Part shown: piece after piece, positions 36,926 to 48,586 of the stretch | How the letters are laid out: the number at the start of each line of letters is the position of its first letter | Position numbering within the stretch: the first letter of the stretch is position 1 | NCBI RefSeq assembly: GCF_963576675.1 | Contig: NC_088916.1 | Span: 13,182,501-13,246,500, forward strand | Length of the DNA stretch: 64,000 bases | Direction of reading: 5' to 3' | Origin: Euphorbia lathyris | Lineage: Eukaryota; Streptophyta; Magnoliopsida; Malpighiales; Euphorbiaceae | The notes under the pieces: generated by a model | The model's database searches: none | The model's input: only the letters and a program-made list of their open reading frames with translations | What the model was told of the DNA's origin: nothing | Made by a program: the position numbers and the translations under genes

Positions 36926-37068
36926 CTCTTCCGGCAAGCAGTTAGCAGCAGTTAGTGGAAGTTTAGGAAGTTGAGTTAGTTGATGATGTGGCAAGTTAGT
37001 GGTAAGTTAGTTGATAAATAATTACCAAAATACCACTGAATAATTACCAAAACGCCACTCTAAAAAAC

Positions 37069-37076
37069 TATAAATA
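37069..37076 (+). promoter_or_regulatory. Tat LTR TATA box
   Basis: AAACTATAAATAGACCCC is followed by a CT-rich leader. The matching site in the 3' LTR (49904-49911) reads TATATATA. Confidence 0.7.
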
Positions 37077-38370
37077 GACCCCCTCCCCTTCATAAAAAAT
37101 CACTCAATTCAACACACAAAACCCCCTCTCAAAGCTCCAATGCTTAGTCTCTAGTCCCTTTAGTTCTTAGTTCTTAGTTCTTAGTTCTTCAAGTTCTTAG
37201 TTCTTCAAGTTCTTCTTTTTGTTCTTCGTTTTTCTTAGCTTCGATTCCTTCTTTAGCTCTCCTTTAGCCTTAATTCAAGTTCCAATAGCCTCTTTTCAAG
37301 TTTTTTCAATTCGATTTAGCATTCCCAAGCCTTTAATTTACTCAATTCATAGCTAGAATTCTGTTTTCAAATTAATTTTCCAGATTCGTCCAATTACTTT
37401 CAAAGCCCGATTTCGTCCATTTAAAGTCATTTTTTGCTTTCAATCCCTTCAACAAAGTTGTTCCTGACATCCTGAAGTTCGATCTAGTGTATTTATTTTC
37501 CCAATTCCGTGTTCAAAAACTCTATTTACAAGCCGATTTTTCCAGCCCAAATTCTTTTAGATACTCTGTTTCCAGAATTTTCTAGATCCGTCCAGTTATT
37601 TTCAACTCCCAATTTCGTCTACTTAGCATCCGTTTTAGCCTTCGATCCCCTATAGAAGTTTGTTCCTGACATTCCGAAGTTAAATTTAGCCTACTTACTC
37701 ATCCGATTCCGAGTCCTTAAGCATCCAAACGAGCCTCCCGAAGTTGAAGGTTAAATCTGCCCCATTTGCCTACCATACGTTTAGTCATTGCAAAGAGCAC
37801 ATACCGTACGGGCCCGACCGGCTGCAGCTCTCCAAGAACCTCGCACCAACACCAAAATTCAACGTCAATCCGAGATAGCTATTGTGGCTCCGAGTTTGTT
37901 GTTGAATTCCAATTTATTTTATCGCATTTCCATTCTTGTATTGATTTGTTCATTCTGATTCAATTGATTACCTATATGTTTAATATAGAGATTTCTCAAT
38001 TGTAATTCATCTCATTTTAATGCTTTTTGAACATGTGTATTCAAACCTTGATTCATCAATAAAATACCAATTTTTCACCAAATCTTGTGTCAATTTCGTA
38101 CTTTTAATTTCCTTATTTTACCCGTCTTCAATTTATACGCTTAGCTTAAATAAAATAATTATCTAGCAAAGTTTTTATAACGGCGCTAGAGACCCAAGAG
38201 GGACTTTTTTAATCCTTGCGTCCCTCGCCAATCGCTTCGTTTAAGATTTCAAGTTTTAGCGCGCAATTCCATAAACTTAACCGTCTTTAACAATTGAGAA
38301 ATAATTTCTCTGGCACGCCCGCACCCTAACCACACGTGACAAGGTTGAAATTAGCATATTTCAAAAATAT

Positions 38371-38700
38371 CGCTAACAATTTTTGGCACGCTCAGTGGGA
38401 CCTTTTGTTTTAGGCTTTTGCCAAAAATTGTGTCTATACTCGTTTTTTACGTTCTTAATCTTTTCCACACTCATTATCCCACTTTACTTTACCAAAATTT
38501 ATTAGCTAACGCTAACAATTTTTGGCACGCCCAGTGGGACCTTTATTTAAGCTTTGCCAAAAATTTCAATACCCTTTTGCATATAAACACGACTTATTTT
38601 TTTTCTCTCGCCCCACTTTACCTTACCAAAATTTATTAGCTAACGCTAATAATTTTTGGCACGCCCAGTGGGACCTATGTTTTAGGCTTTTGCCAAAAAT
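38371..38700 (+). repeat. Triplicated LTR-end/PBS leader repeat
   Basis: Three tandem copies each start with the LTR-end sequence CGCTAACA (third: CGCTAATA), followed by ATTTTTGGCACGC(C/T)CAGTG. They begin at 38371, 38510 and 38644 and have a period of about 134-139 bp. The first is the true LTR/PBS junction. Each contains TTGGCACGCCCAGTGGGAC or its variant, a PBS-like sequence whose tRNA I could not identify. Confidence 0.85.
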
Positions 38701-38878
38701 TCCAATACCTTTTTTTCTAACACGTCCAAATTTTTCAGTCAGTTTTTAAACCACTTGTTTTTCATGCTTTGCTTTAATTCCATTAATAAGTATTTATTTA
38801 TTTCTTTGTTCTTTCTTTTTTCAACACTAGATTTACTAACTTAATTTCATCATTTTCACTTATAAATACTCACGGAGG

Positions 38879-40607
38879 ATGCCTCCTAGGAAGAACACCG
38901 GGAAAGATCCAATTCCATCGGACTCCGAAGAGAGTCAAAATCAAAACCAAGACCGTAACAATGAGCCCGGAATGCCCGAAGGCTTTGTGGCCGAGACTGT
39001 GAGCCATAGTCGCGATACAAACCAACAACCACCTCAAGGCCCGCCCATATTCGACTTGGCACCATTTATAGCAAATATGGAGAAGCAAATCAACCAATTT
39101 CTACATGGGTTTTCACAAACCATGAGAGAGAATAATGAAGCTATATACAGCGCAATGCAAGCTAGCAACGAGGCCATGTTCAAAGCTAACAGCGAGGCGA
39201 TAAACGATTCCAACAAGGTTCCGGCCCTCGAGGAGAGGATTGTCGATTTAACCGGAAAAATCGGCAAAATCCTAGAGAAATGCGCCGAGCTTTTCTCACA
39301 AAAGTCAAGATCCCAAGGACCGGCAAGCAATGGAAAAGGAACGCCGATCTCAGGTGCCAGTGAAAGATATACCCCTCCACCAATCCGGGAAGAAAACCTC
39401 AGGTTCAATGAGCGCGGCGATAGGATCGGCCCAGAACACGTCCAAGTCCCACCACCTCAACAACAGTTTAGGTCTCATACCGGGCCTAGTAACCATGCCG
39501 AACATTACGAGGAGAGCTATACTCATAACTCGGGGGGCAATGGGAGAGGAAGCAGCTTTCACCCACAACGGACGACGCATACACGCGTGGAACCCACCAA
39601 CAACGTAGGAGAGGCCCAACGCATAAAGAACATCGTCCAAGAGATTTATGGGCCAGCCGTGAGGGAGGTGTACCAGCCCGAATTCTAAAAATCGTACCCA
39701 CGGCAGTATGACCAACTCTATCCCTTACCTCACAATTTTAGAGTCCCTGATTTCACTTTATTTTCAGGAGAGGAAGGGCAATCCACTGTGGAACATGTGG
39801 CACGCTTCACCTTTCAGTGCAGTGGTTTGAGCATGGATACGAACTTCGACATGTTGCTCTTGCGACTATTCCCAGGATCACTAACGGGACCAGCGTTCTC
39901 TTGGTATGCCACCCTGCCATCAGGGTCCATTCACGTATGGGAGCAAATGGAAAGGCTTTTCCACAACCAATTCTACCGGACGGAGCCTGAAGTTTGCGTG
40001 GCGGAACTGTCCCGAATGATACAGCGACATGGGGAACCGGTTGAAAATTTTATCAATCGATTCAAAAAGATGCGACATCGATGTCGAATCAATATCACCG
40101 AGGTCGAATTCGTAAAGATTGCCCAACGTGGACTAGAATTCGAGAACCGGAAGAAATTTCAGGGGATTGATTTTCATGATTACTATGAGATAGTGGCCAA
40201 AGTTTCGGAGTATGAGGAACTGATGAGAGAAGATCATCGACGCAAGAAGAACTCGATGGGAAGCTATCAAGGGGATGTACAAACACATGAGGTAGCCATC
40301 GCCGATTTAACAAACACCGGATCTCGAACATGTCCCGTGTTGTTAAAAAATCCCAAAACCCCAGAGGTAGTCAAAAGGGTTCCAACCACCCAATATACTT
40401 TCGACGTCTAAAAGACGGAAGAGATCTTCGATTACTTGCTAAAAGAGCAGTTCATCATATTGCCTCCTAGACATGTGATCCCATCCAAGGATGAAATACG
40501 CGGACGAGATTACTGTAAGTATCACGACAACTGGAGCCATAACACTCAAGCTTGTTTTGGTTTTAGAAACGCCATGCAGGATAGGATTAACCGCGGGATA
40601 CTCTAAT
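38879..40607 (+). pseudogene. Tat gag, interrupted by three stops
   Basis: Begins MPPRKNTGKDPIPSDSEE and stays in one frame. In-frame TAA codons are at 39686-39688, 40409-40411 and about 40603-40605. The second segment has the retrotransposon gag core: EHVARFTFQCSG, then GPAFSWYATLP, then ENFINRFKKMRHRC. A CxxxH...C cluster (YCKYHDNWSHNTQACF) near 40520 is a knuckle-like motif. The product would package element RNA. The stops make it a pseudogene, and the continuous homology across them shows that the breaks are point changes. Confidence 0.88.
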
Positions 40608-40627
40608 TCCCAGAAAAGAAGGAAAGC

Positions 40628-41812
40628 ATGCAGATCGATGAGGACCCATTCCCGATAGCCAACATGATCAATGCCACTTCACTAGTGTGGGGGGGGGGGG
40701 GCAAAGGAAAGCAACATCGCGACCTGAGGACTCGGCAGATATGGGTACCAAAAGCGACGCCATCTAAGTTGGAGGAAAGCTCAAGGCAATCGCAAAATAC
40801 AAAGAAAAGAGACGTGCAACAACGACGACCACGTTTCGTGACACCTTCAAGCATGTCGCCCGTCAATCAATGGCAATTGAATAGCCACAAGAAGTTCCCA
40901 AGACCTCTCTCCAAAAATGCAAAAAGAAAATTAAGGAAGAGAGAGGCAGAAAAGAGGAATGATCGAAAGGAATCATCCAGCGTTAACTCTAATGACGCGA
41001 AAGGAGGAGGAAAAAACCAAGAGAAAAACCTCCAGATCCGGGTTGGAGATTTCATCATACGGATAGATTGTGCCGCTACCTCTTTAATCTTACCTTCGGA
41101 TTTTAGAGGTGAAGACACCAAGAAAGAAGTCCCCAAACTCGAGCACAAAAAGCAAGAAGACACAGTACCGAAGGCATCAGATGAAGAGGGCATGAAGAGG
41201 GTTTACTTTGACAAGCCCACTCCAAGGATGACTCGCCATATTAAACCTCTATACGTCAAGGCTCATGTAGATGGCAAACCGATCTCCAGAGTGCTCATCG
41301 ATAATGGATCGACCGTTAACATCATGCCTATGAAGATGGTCCTAGCCTTAGGAAAATCGGAGGAAGATATAATCTCGTCAGAAGTGTCGGTTTCAGCTTT
41401 CACGGGAGAAATTGCGAAGACTTACGGTGTCCTACCTTTGGAGCTCACTATTGGTTCTCACACCGCCATGGCTGCTTTCTTCATAGTAAATTCAACTGCG
41501 AGCTATCAGGCGCTTTTGGGGAGAGATTGGATTCATTCCAACTCATGCATCCCCTCATCATTACACCAACTCCTTCTATTTTGGAAGGGAGACGATGTGG
41601 AAATTGTTCGGGCAAACGAGAAGCCGTTCGAAACTTACTCCGATGTGGTCGAAGCCAGACTCTACGAGGAATCTGTTGGCCCAATCCGAGTTGGGGCCAA
41701 TCACAAAGAGCAATCATGTGGCGAAGAGATTAAGAATATCCTGAAACCAACGGCAATTGTGCCTCATCGAAGGCCATTCCATAACGAACCAGTAATTGAA
41801 GAAATTCCATGA
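40628..41812 (+). CDS. Tat protease region
   Basis: A 394-codon frame continuing the gag frame after the last stop. The aspartic protease active site is VLIDNGSTVNIMP (about residue 225; the D-N-G-S form is usual in this lineage), with the second half GRDWIHSNS (about 300). The upstream part is basic. It contains a run of 13 G (40689-40701) within codons for Trp and Gly. It ends in TGA (41810-41812), overlapping the ATG of the next frame by four bases (ATGA). RT follows in a different frame, so expression needs a shift, splicing or reinitiation. The start is uncertain because gag and protease are normally one polyprotein. Confidence 0.8.
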   Translation: MQIDEDPFPIANMINATSLVWGGGGKGKQHRDLRTRQIWVPKATPSKLEESSRQSQNTKKRDVQQRRPRFVTPSSMSPVNQWQLNSHKKFPRPLSKNAKRKLRKREAEKRNDRKESSSVNSNDAKGGGKNQEKNLQIRVGDFIIRIDCAATSLILPSDFRGEDTKKEVPKLEHKKQEDTVPKASDEEGMKRVYFDKPTPRMTRHIKPLYVKAHVDGKPISRVLIDNGSTVNIMPMKMVLALGKSEEDIISSEVSVSAFTGEIAKTYGVLPLELTIGSHTAMAAFFIVNSTASYQALLGRDWIHSNSCIPSSLHQLLLFWKGDDVEIVRANEKPFETYSDVVEARLYEESVGPIRVGANHKEQSCGEEIKNILKPTAIVPHRRPFHNEPVIEEIP

Positions 41813-43998
41813 TTAAGACAACATCGAGAAAAGAAGCGGTAGCTTCAGCCGCTATATCAAAACTGAATGCACAACAACTAGCGGAGAAACTGTACCAAGA
41901 AAACGACATGAGGGTCTCAGAAGTCGAAACCCCCAAAGGAATAACAGAACTGAATCCTCAAGGAGAAGAAATCCAACTACAAGATCTGAAGAGGGCAAAC
42001 CCAAAGTTAGAAGATGAAGGTTCCATGGCAGTCGATCCTTTGGACAAAGTAAATCTAGGAACAGAAGAGGAACCTCGGGTTACATTTGTCAGTAGCCTAC
42101 TACGCCCAATATTGAAAGAGGCCATTATCAGTTTGCTTCAGGAGTTCAGAGACTGTTTCGCTTGGAATTATGATGAAATGCCCGGGTTGAGCAAAGACGT
42201 TGTGGAACATAGATTGCCAATCAAACCGGAATTCAAACCCTTCAAGCAACCAACAAGGAGAATAAGCAAAGAAGTGGAAGGCAAGGTGAAGGAGGAGATA
42301 GAAAAACTTTTCAAAGCTAAATTCATCAGACCAGCAAAGTACGCTGTATGGCTATCTAACGTCGTGCCTGTAGTGAAAAAGAACGGTAAACTACGCGTAT
42401 GCGTAGATTTCCGTGATCTAAATTTGGCCACGGCAAAAGACATCTATGTAATGCCTATAGCCGACATGTTAGTAGATGCTGTGTCTAAGAATGAATTAAT
42501 ATCTATGTGTGATTGCTATGTGGGATATAACCAAATCCCCATCGCCGAAGAAGACATTGCAAAAACGGCATTTCGATGCCCAGGGTCAATCGGCACGTTC
42601 GAATGGGTCGTCATGCCATTCGGTTTAAAGAATGCCAGCGCCATATACCAAAGAGCAATGAATGCAATTTTTCACGATTTGCTTGGCGCCTCTATGGAAG
42701 TATACGTAGACGACATCGTTATTAAGTCCAAGCGAGAAGCAGAACATGTAGGTCATTTGAGGAAAAGCTTCGAACGAATGCGGAAGTATAACTTGAAGCT
42801 CAATCCTCTAAAGTGCACCTTCGGAGTCAAATCGGGAAACTTCCTCGGATTCTTGGTCCATCAAAGAGGGATCGAGATCGACAACCATAAGGCAAAAGCA
42901 ATCAAAGAAGCACAACCTCCGAAGAATAAAAAAGAGTTACAACGATTTTTGGGCCAAGTAAACTATTTGAGATGATTCATATCCAACTTGGCTGGGAAGT
43001 CCAGAGCATTCTCAAATCTGTTGAGGCTCAAAGACGAAGAAAGCTTCAAGTGGGACGACAAGCATCAAGCGGCGTTCGAGGAAATCAAAACTTACTTGAG
43101 TAATCCACCTGTTTTGATGCCACCAAGAGAGGGCACTCCACTCAAGCTCTATATATCAGCAACCGACGAGTCAATTGGGTGTCTACTCGCCCAAGATAAT
43201 GCAAACCACCATGAACAAGCCATCTACTACCTAAGCCGAACGTTGTTATCAGCAGAGACAAGATATAGTCCAGTTGAGAAAACGTGCTTAGCCCTCTATT
43301 TCGCTTGCACGAAGTTGAGGCATTACTTGCTCAAAGCAAGAGTTTACGTGATCGCCAGCACAGACTTGATCAAGTACATGCTAAACCAGCCCATCCTCTC
43401 GGGAAGAATAGGGAAATGGTCGCTAGCATTGGCCGAGTTCACCTTGACATATCTCCCGCAATCCTCAGTAAAGGGGAAAGCAATCGCAGATTTTGTAGCC
43501 GATCACCCAACCAGTTTCCAATATCCCGAGGAGGCGGAACTTCCAATCTATCTGACATATAAAGAGCCTTGGCAGTTAAATTTCGATGGTTCGAGCACAG
43601 ACAGCTCCAACGGAGCAGGAGTAATCATCACAGCCCCATCCGGGACTAAGACGATATTAGCTGTAAACTTGGACTTCGAATGCACGAACAATCAAGCTGA
43701 GTATGAAGCTCTGATCATTGGTTTGGAAATCTTAATCGACCTAGGAGCAAAAGAAGTCAAGATTTTCGGAGATTCACAATTGGTCATCCGGCACCTAACA
43801 GGAGAATACAAATGCTCAAGTTTATCTCTGTTACCTTATTTCGCATTTGCAATCCAACTTCTGGAAATGTTTGACGAGGTCAGTTTGGCGCATATTCCAA
43901 GAAATGACAATTGGGAGGCTGACGAGTTAGCCCAAATCGCTTCTGGAATGAAGATCTCTAAAGAGACAGCATACAAAGTCGTCATCATCAGAAGATAG
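41809..43998 (+). pseudogene. Tat reverse transcriptase, RNase H and archaeal-type RNase H
   Basis: RT motifs: LRVCVDFRDLN (about residue 200), MCDCYVGYNQIP and EVYVDDIVIK (about 300). At 42973-42975 TGA replaces what is normally CGA (Arg in the NYLRRF motif), a C-to-T change at CpG. The frame continues to the Ty3 RNase H and then a second RNase H with four acidic residues in place: NFDGSS, NNQAEYEAL, FGDSQL and WEADELA. TAG at 43996-43998 separates it from integrase in the same frame. It would make cDNA and remove RNA; this copy is interrupted. Confidence 0.9.
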
Positions 43999-44010
43999 GG
44001 TCATCCTTCC

Positions 44011-45375
44011 GTGGTGGATAGAGGTGTCCAGTTCGAATCATTCGACATCGATATCAACTTAGCTCAGGATTGGAGGAAACCGTTCATCGAGTACCTCAAT
44101 GACCCATCCAAAAAAGTGAAATATTCACTAAGCATTCAATCTCGAAATTACATGTTGATGGCAGGTGATTTGTACCGTAAGAGCTACGATGGAATGCTAC
44201 TTAAATGCCTCGGCTTCCCAAAAGCAATGGAGGTCATGAAGCAAGTCCATGAAGGCATATGCGGAGCTCACCAATCGGGAAGGAGAATGCGGTGGCTTAT
44301 TAATCGTCATGGGTACTTCTGGCCCACGATCCTACGAGATTGCATCACATATGCGAAGGGTTGCAAGAAGTGCCAATTGTATGGCCAAGTCCAACGGGTG
44401 CCCTCAGAAGAATTACACTCAGTTGTGAAACCATGGCCTTTTAGAGGATGGGCTATCGATCTAATTGGGAAAATATTTCCAGCTTCATCAAAAGGCCATT
44501 GCTTCATCATAGTTGCCACATATTACTTTTCCAAGTGGGTAGAAGCAGCACCAATGAAGCAAGTCGGCCAAGCACAAGTAATCCAGTTCATCAAAGAGAA
44601 CTTAATTCATAGATTCGGAATTCCAGAATCCATTACCACGGACCAAGGAACCATGTTCACAGGCGAAGATATGAATGAGTTCGCAGAAGAGTACGGGATT
44701 AAATTGATTCATTCCACTCCATTTTATGCACAAGCAAATGGTCAAGCCGAGGCATCCAACAAGATCCTGATCCAAATCTTGGAGAAGATGTTAGAAGACA
44801 ATCCTAGGGAGTGGCATAAAGTTCTCTCAGAAACACTTTGGGCCATGCGAACATCTAAGACACGAGCGATTGGAGTAAGCCCGTTTTTCCTAACGTTTGG
44901 TCATGATGCAGTAATACCATTAGAAGTCATCGTGCCTTCATTGCGAGTAATGCGTCAGAATGACTTGGAGCCGGACAATTATGTGCAAGCCATGACCATG
45001 GAACTAGAAGATTTGGATTACGAAAGGCAGAAAGCGCTCGATTGCATGATGATCCAAAAGAAGAAAGTGGAAGACGTGTACAGCAAGAAAGTGAAAAAGA
45101 AAAGCTTCAGAGAAGGCGAGCTAGTATGGAAGCTAATCCTACCAATCGGGACGAAGGACCGTGAGCTTGGGAAGTGGTCGCCCAACTGGGAAGGTCCATT
45201 TCAAATCCACAAGGTGCTTCTCGGAAACGCATATTGGTTGAAGAGCTTAGACGGAGAACCACATAGGAGATACATTAACGGCAAATATTTGAAGAAATAT
45301 TTTCAAAGTATGTGGGACGTAATTAACGCAGGAACCGATGAGAACGTTTTGCACCGCACGGAGTGTAACTTATAA
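44011..45375 (+). CDS. Tat integrase
   Basis: A 454-codon frame, in the same frame as the RT after one stop. The HHCC zinc finger is intact: H and H in VHEGICGAHQSG, and C and C in GCKKCQ. The DDE core is complete: RGWAIDLIG, TTDQGT and ANGQAEASNK. A C-terminal region follows (FREGELVWK, then KWSPNWEGPF). It would insert the cDNA. It is the best-preserved domain of this element. The first ATG (44011) is only the first Met after the stop and not a true start. Confidence 0.9.
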   Translation: MVDRGVQFESFDIDINLAQDWRKPFIEYLNDPSKKVKYSLSIQSRNYMLMAGDLYRKSYDGMLLKCLGFPKAMEVMKQVHEGICGAHQSGRRMRWLINRHGYFWPTILRDCITYAKGCKKCQLYGQVQRVPSEELHSVVKPWPFRGWAIDLIGKIFPASSKGHCFIIVATYYFSKWVEAAPMKQVGQAQVIQFIKENLIHRFGIPESITTDQGTMFTGEDMNEFAEEYGIKLIHSTPFYAQANGQAEASNKILIQILEKMLEDNPREWHKVLSETLWAMRTSKTRAIGVSPFFLTFGHDAVIPLEVIVPSLRVMRQNDLEPDNYVQAMTMELEDLDYERQKALDCMMIQKKKVEDVYSKKVKKKSFREGELVWKLILPIGTKDRELGKWSPNWEGPFQIHKVLLGNAYWLKSLDGEPHRRYINGKYLKKYFQSMWDVINAGTDENVLHRTECNL

Positions 45376-45745
45376 ACACGCGGGGCGCTCCTCCTACACG
45401 CAGGGCGTAAATCAGACACACATAGAAGTCATACGCCAGAAGCTCAAACTACACGCGGTGTAACACCAGAGACGCCACGCGTAAAACTCACCAATAAAAC
45501 GCTTCAGGATCAGAAGCTCAAATACGCGCGATGTAACGCCAGAAACGCCCCGCGTAAAACTCATCAATAAGACGCTCCAGGTTCAGGAGCTCAAGTACGC
45601 AGGGCGTAGGTCAAGCACTCGTGGAAATAATACTCCAGAGGCTCGACTACGCGCGGCGTAACACCAGATACGCCACGCGTAGTCATCATCAACGAGACGC
45701 TCCAGGACCAGAGGCTCCAACACGCGGGGCGTGCTGTCTATCTCG
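45376..45745. repeat. ACGCGGGGCGT-type repeats in the 3' untranslated region
   Basis: Right after the integrase stop come about ten variants of ACGCGGGGCG, ACGCGCGGCGTAA and CGCCACGCGTA, alternating with GACGCTCCAGG segments. The repeat vocabulary matches the LTR array but the order differs. Confidence 0.82.
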
Positions 45746-46061
45746 GCACTAACGGTAAGTATTTGGAGAAATATTTTTTTGAAATATGTGGGATGTAATT
45801 AACGTAGGAAATTAACCAATAAATCATTTCAATTTTCAACTAATGCCTGCGTTTCTCCTTGTATCCTATACATTTTCGATTATTTCACATGTACCATATG
45901 TTTAGGACATAAAGATAGATAAATTAGCAAATAGTCAGGCGGCAATTAGCTCATAAAATAATGTCCATTTGTGCTACATAAATAAATAAATGAAAGAATG
46001 AGCGTACATGGTCACAAACTCAAAACAAAGAGGAAAAGTACAGGCGACCCGTGAACGTACC

Positions 46062-48586
46062 TCACGGAAACAAACAAAAATCAGGCTTTGGGTATTTCGC
46101 CCAAGATTCACAAAGTTTGGAGGCAGCCTCTTTGTGTTGCTCGCTCTGTCGGTGCCATTCCAACATCTCGTCATAATGATTGGCCAATCGATCTTTCTCA
46201 CGACCCAGCTCTTCCTCCATCCGCGGGAAACAAGCTCTAAACCTGGAACTGGCTCTAAGCATTTCCTCTTTAGACGCTCGAGCTTCAGCCACCTCATTCT
46301 CTAATACCAAAAGACGCTCCTCTACAGCCGCAATTTTGGCTAACCGTTGCCTATCCGCTTCTTCAGCGTCAACCAAAGCATTAAATTTCTTACTATAGGA
46401 CTCAAGCTCCGCCATGTTTGATCTAACCCGAGCTGCAAGACCCGCTGCCACGTTTTTCTCAGTAACGTAGGACTGATAGCAAAACAACACATGGTTCTTG
46501 GCGGATTTCAACGGCTCAGTCTTGAAAGAATGAGCACACGCACCCATCATGAGATCAAAATCAGTCATTGCCCTTTCAATACGGGTGGGAGTCCAGGAGT
46601 CAAGAGGAGAAGCGACGAGCTTACTAAGATTGGCACGAGCGTCACTCAATGAGTCATCACTAGGCAAGGATGAATCAGCTGCGGCAGTAGACGGTCCTTT
46701 CAAAAATGAAAAATCCAAGCCAGCAAAAGGATTATCAGCTTTAAGACCGACGAGGACCAACAAAGGACGCACAAGAGCTGATTCCTGCCATATTTCAGCA
46801 ACCCAATCAATCAATCTAAACAATTTATCTCAAGCATGGTTCATAAATAACATATTAGCAAGATAATACAAACCTGAGACAATGGTGCAAGAACCAGTCG
46901 GTTCAGGGAAGATGCGGAAGGAAGATGGTTTCGTGCCGGAAGTTGCAATGGAGTCATAGCCATCTCAGTCGAGTCCTCATCAAGGGACAAGGTGCCAAGC
47001 GAAGACGTCAAGTTCCAACGTTCCCCCAGTTGATCTAGTGTTTCGTCCTCAAAACCGAAGTATAGGCCTTCGTCGGAGTCCTCTTCTTCTTCCCTTTGTC
47101 TCACGGAAGGCCCTGCAGCAGTAGCCACCCGCTCTCCCTCATCCATCATGACTGCCTTTCCTTTTCCCTTGTCGTTAATGTCAAGCACATTCGGGGCTAG
47201 GAAAGTCAAATTGTTGTCCTTCCCCGAGCTACCGCTTGAATCTAAAAAAAGAATAAATAAAAAAAATAAAAAAAAGGGTAATAAAAAAATAAAAATAAAA
47301 CAAAAAGAGCTTACCAACAGGTGGGATACAATGCTGAAAAATGGTTTCCCACCAAGCATCAAACGAAGGTTGATCCGATCCAAGAAGAAGTGGTCCCTGA
47401 TCATATCCCGCATCCATATATCTTCATCACTAGCCCCGCACTGCTGAGAAGGGGTAGGAAATGGGAGTTGCCCCGGGATAGATTAGAAAAAGCCTAATTG
47501 ACGTGCCCAAAGACAGGGTGCATATAAGGTCAAACCAGGGTTTGATGAGCGAGAGATTCTGGTTCGGTTCACCCCATGGTGTAACCGACGTGTCGCACAT
47601 ACTGTCATCCACCATTCAGCACCTTCATGGGGGGCAGCAGACAAGTAAGAGAGAGCCCATGATGGTAGACACGAGTTATCTTTTTCCCAAAAAAGAAATA
47701 GCTTGTTATGGGTAGATGGCACTAAAGTACGAAGAAATTTCACAACCACACTAACATCCAAACTCGAAGAGCTGTAGCAAAGGTCCACGCCAAGATGCCC
47801 CGAAGTCTCCATTGATGATACGGTGGCCAAATGAGGGAAATAGATAAAAAGCCACAGCTGCAATAGCCACAAACCACCTCTAGGTTTTATGAATGGTCTA
47901 TCCTCAACAGTAAGAGCTAGGCGGTGGAATGTTGAGGCCAACAAAATGGTGCCAAGAGCCAAACGGCGGCCCGAAGCCAGAGCCTTAGCGATGATCAATA
48001 TCTCTTCAGTAGGTCTGAGGCCTAACGGTTCGAAGATATAATTGCTAAGCAGCATCCACAGAAAATGCACATGATCCTCATCATCTAACTCTCTCTTGTC
48101 CAATTTCCTTATGATCATTTGGACATACGTCCCGGCCTCTTTGGATAAGATAGCCTTCACTTCAGGGAACGCATTTGTCTCGACACAACTCGGGACTTCC
48201 TCTCCAATAATAGGCAACCCCGTCAAAGCAACTACATCACGTAAAGTGATAGACATGGGACCCAACGGAAGGATCAACGAGTTACATACCGGCGACCAAT
48301 AATTCAGCACTCACTCAAGCACATTCACACAAGGAGTGATTTCATGACGGGTCAAACGAACAAAATCCCTAATGCCAACTTGGTCCCAAACACTCGCATA
48401 TCTCGGTTCTAAGCGATCTACAAGGTCATTCCATCCAATGTAACAGCGAGGGAATATCAGCCCTTTCTTACTTGCAGGGAATTGATAAGTTTTCCTATGA
48501 AGGGCCAATTCGGTAGGACTACTCATGGGATAAGGGGGCAAAGGGGAGTTATTCACAACGACAGGGCTAATAGTAAAGACACTATC
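46062..48586 (-). pseudogene. Antisense gene with plant mobile domain, coiled-coil C terminus and introns
   Basis: The exon 48586-47483 encodes a plant mobile domain (PF10536 from memory): NYWSPVCNSLILPLGPMSIT, DVVALTGLPI, HFLWMLL and GLWLLQLWLF. A possible upstream acceptor is CAATTTCAG before 48586. Two introns are well formed: 47242-47314 (GTAAGC...TTTTAG) and 46785-46873 (GTTTGT...GGCAG). Each joins frames that would continue. The C-terminal exons encode an acidic Ser-rich part and a long Glu/Ala-rich coiled coil. In-frame TGA at 48311-48313 and TAA at 47483-47485, plus a frame change near 47415, argue for decay. The gene is antisense to the retrotransposon and lies wholly between pol and the 3' LTR. 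The role of such proteins in gene silencing is known in only a few cases, so no function is inferred here. Confidence 0.75.

Larger units (their letters stand above)
36353..38378 (+). repeat. Tat 5' LTR
   Basis: Contains, in order, an AT-rich start, the ACGCGGGGCGT repeat array (36486-36925), a TATA box at 37069 and a long CT-rich leader with TTAGTTC repeats (about 37165-37210). It ends CGCTAACA. Confidence 0.93.

Noticed and set aside
36438..36945. Plus-strand frames in the Tat LTR array (also 49326-49780)
   Set aside because: They are translations of the ACGCGGGGCGT repeats in all frames; no domain or start context supports a gene.
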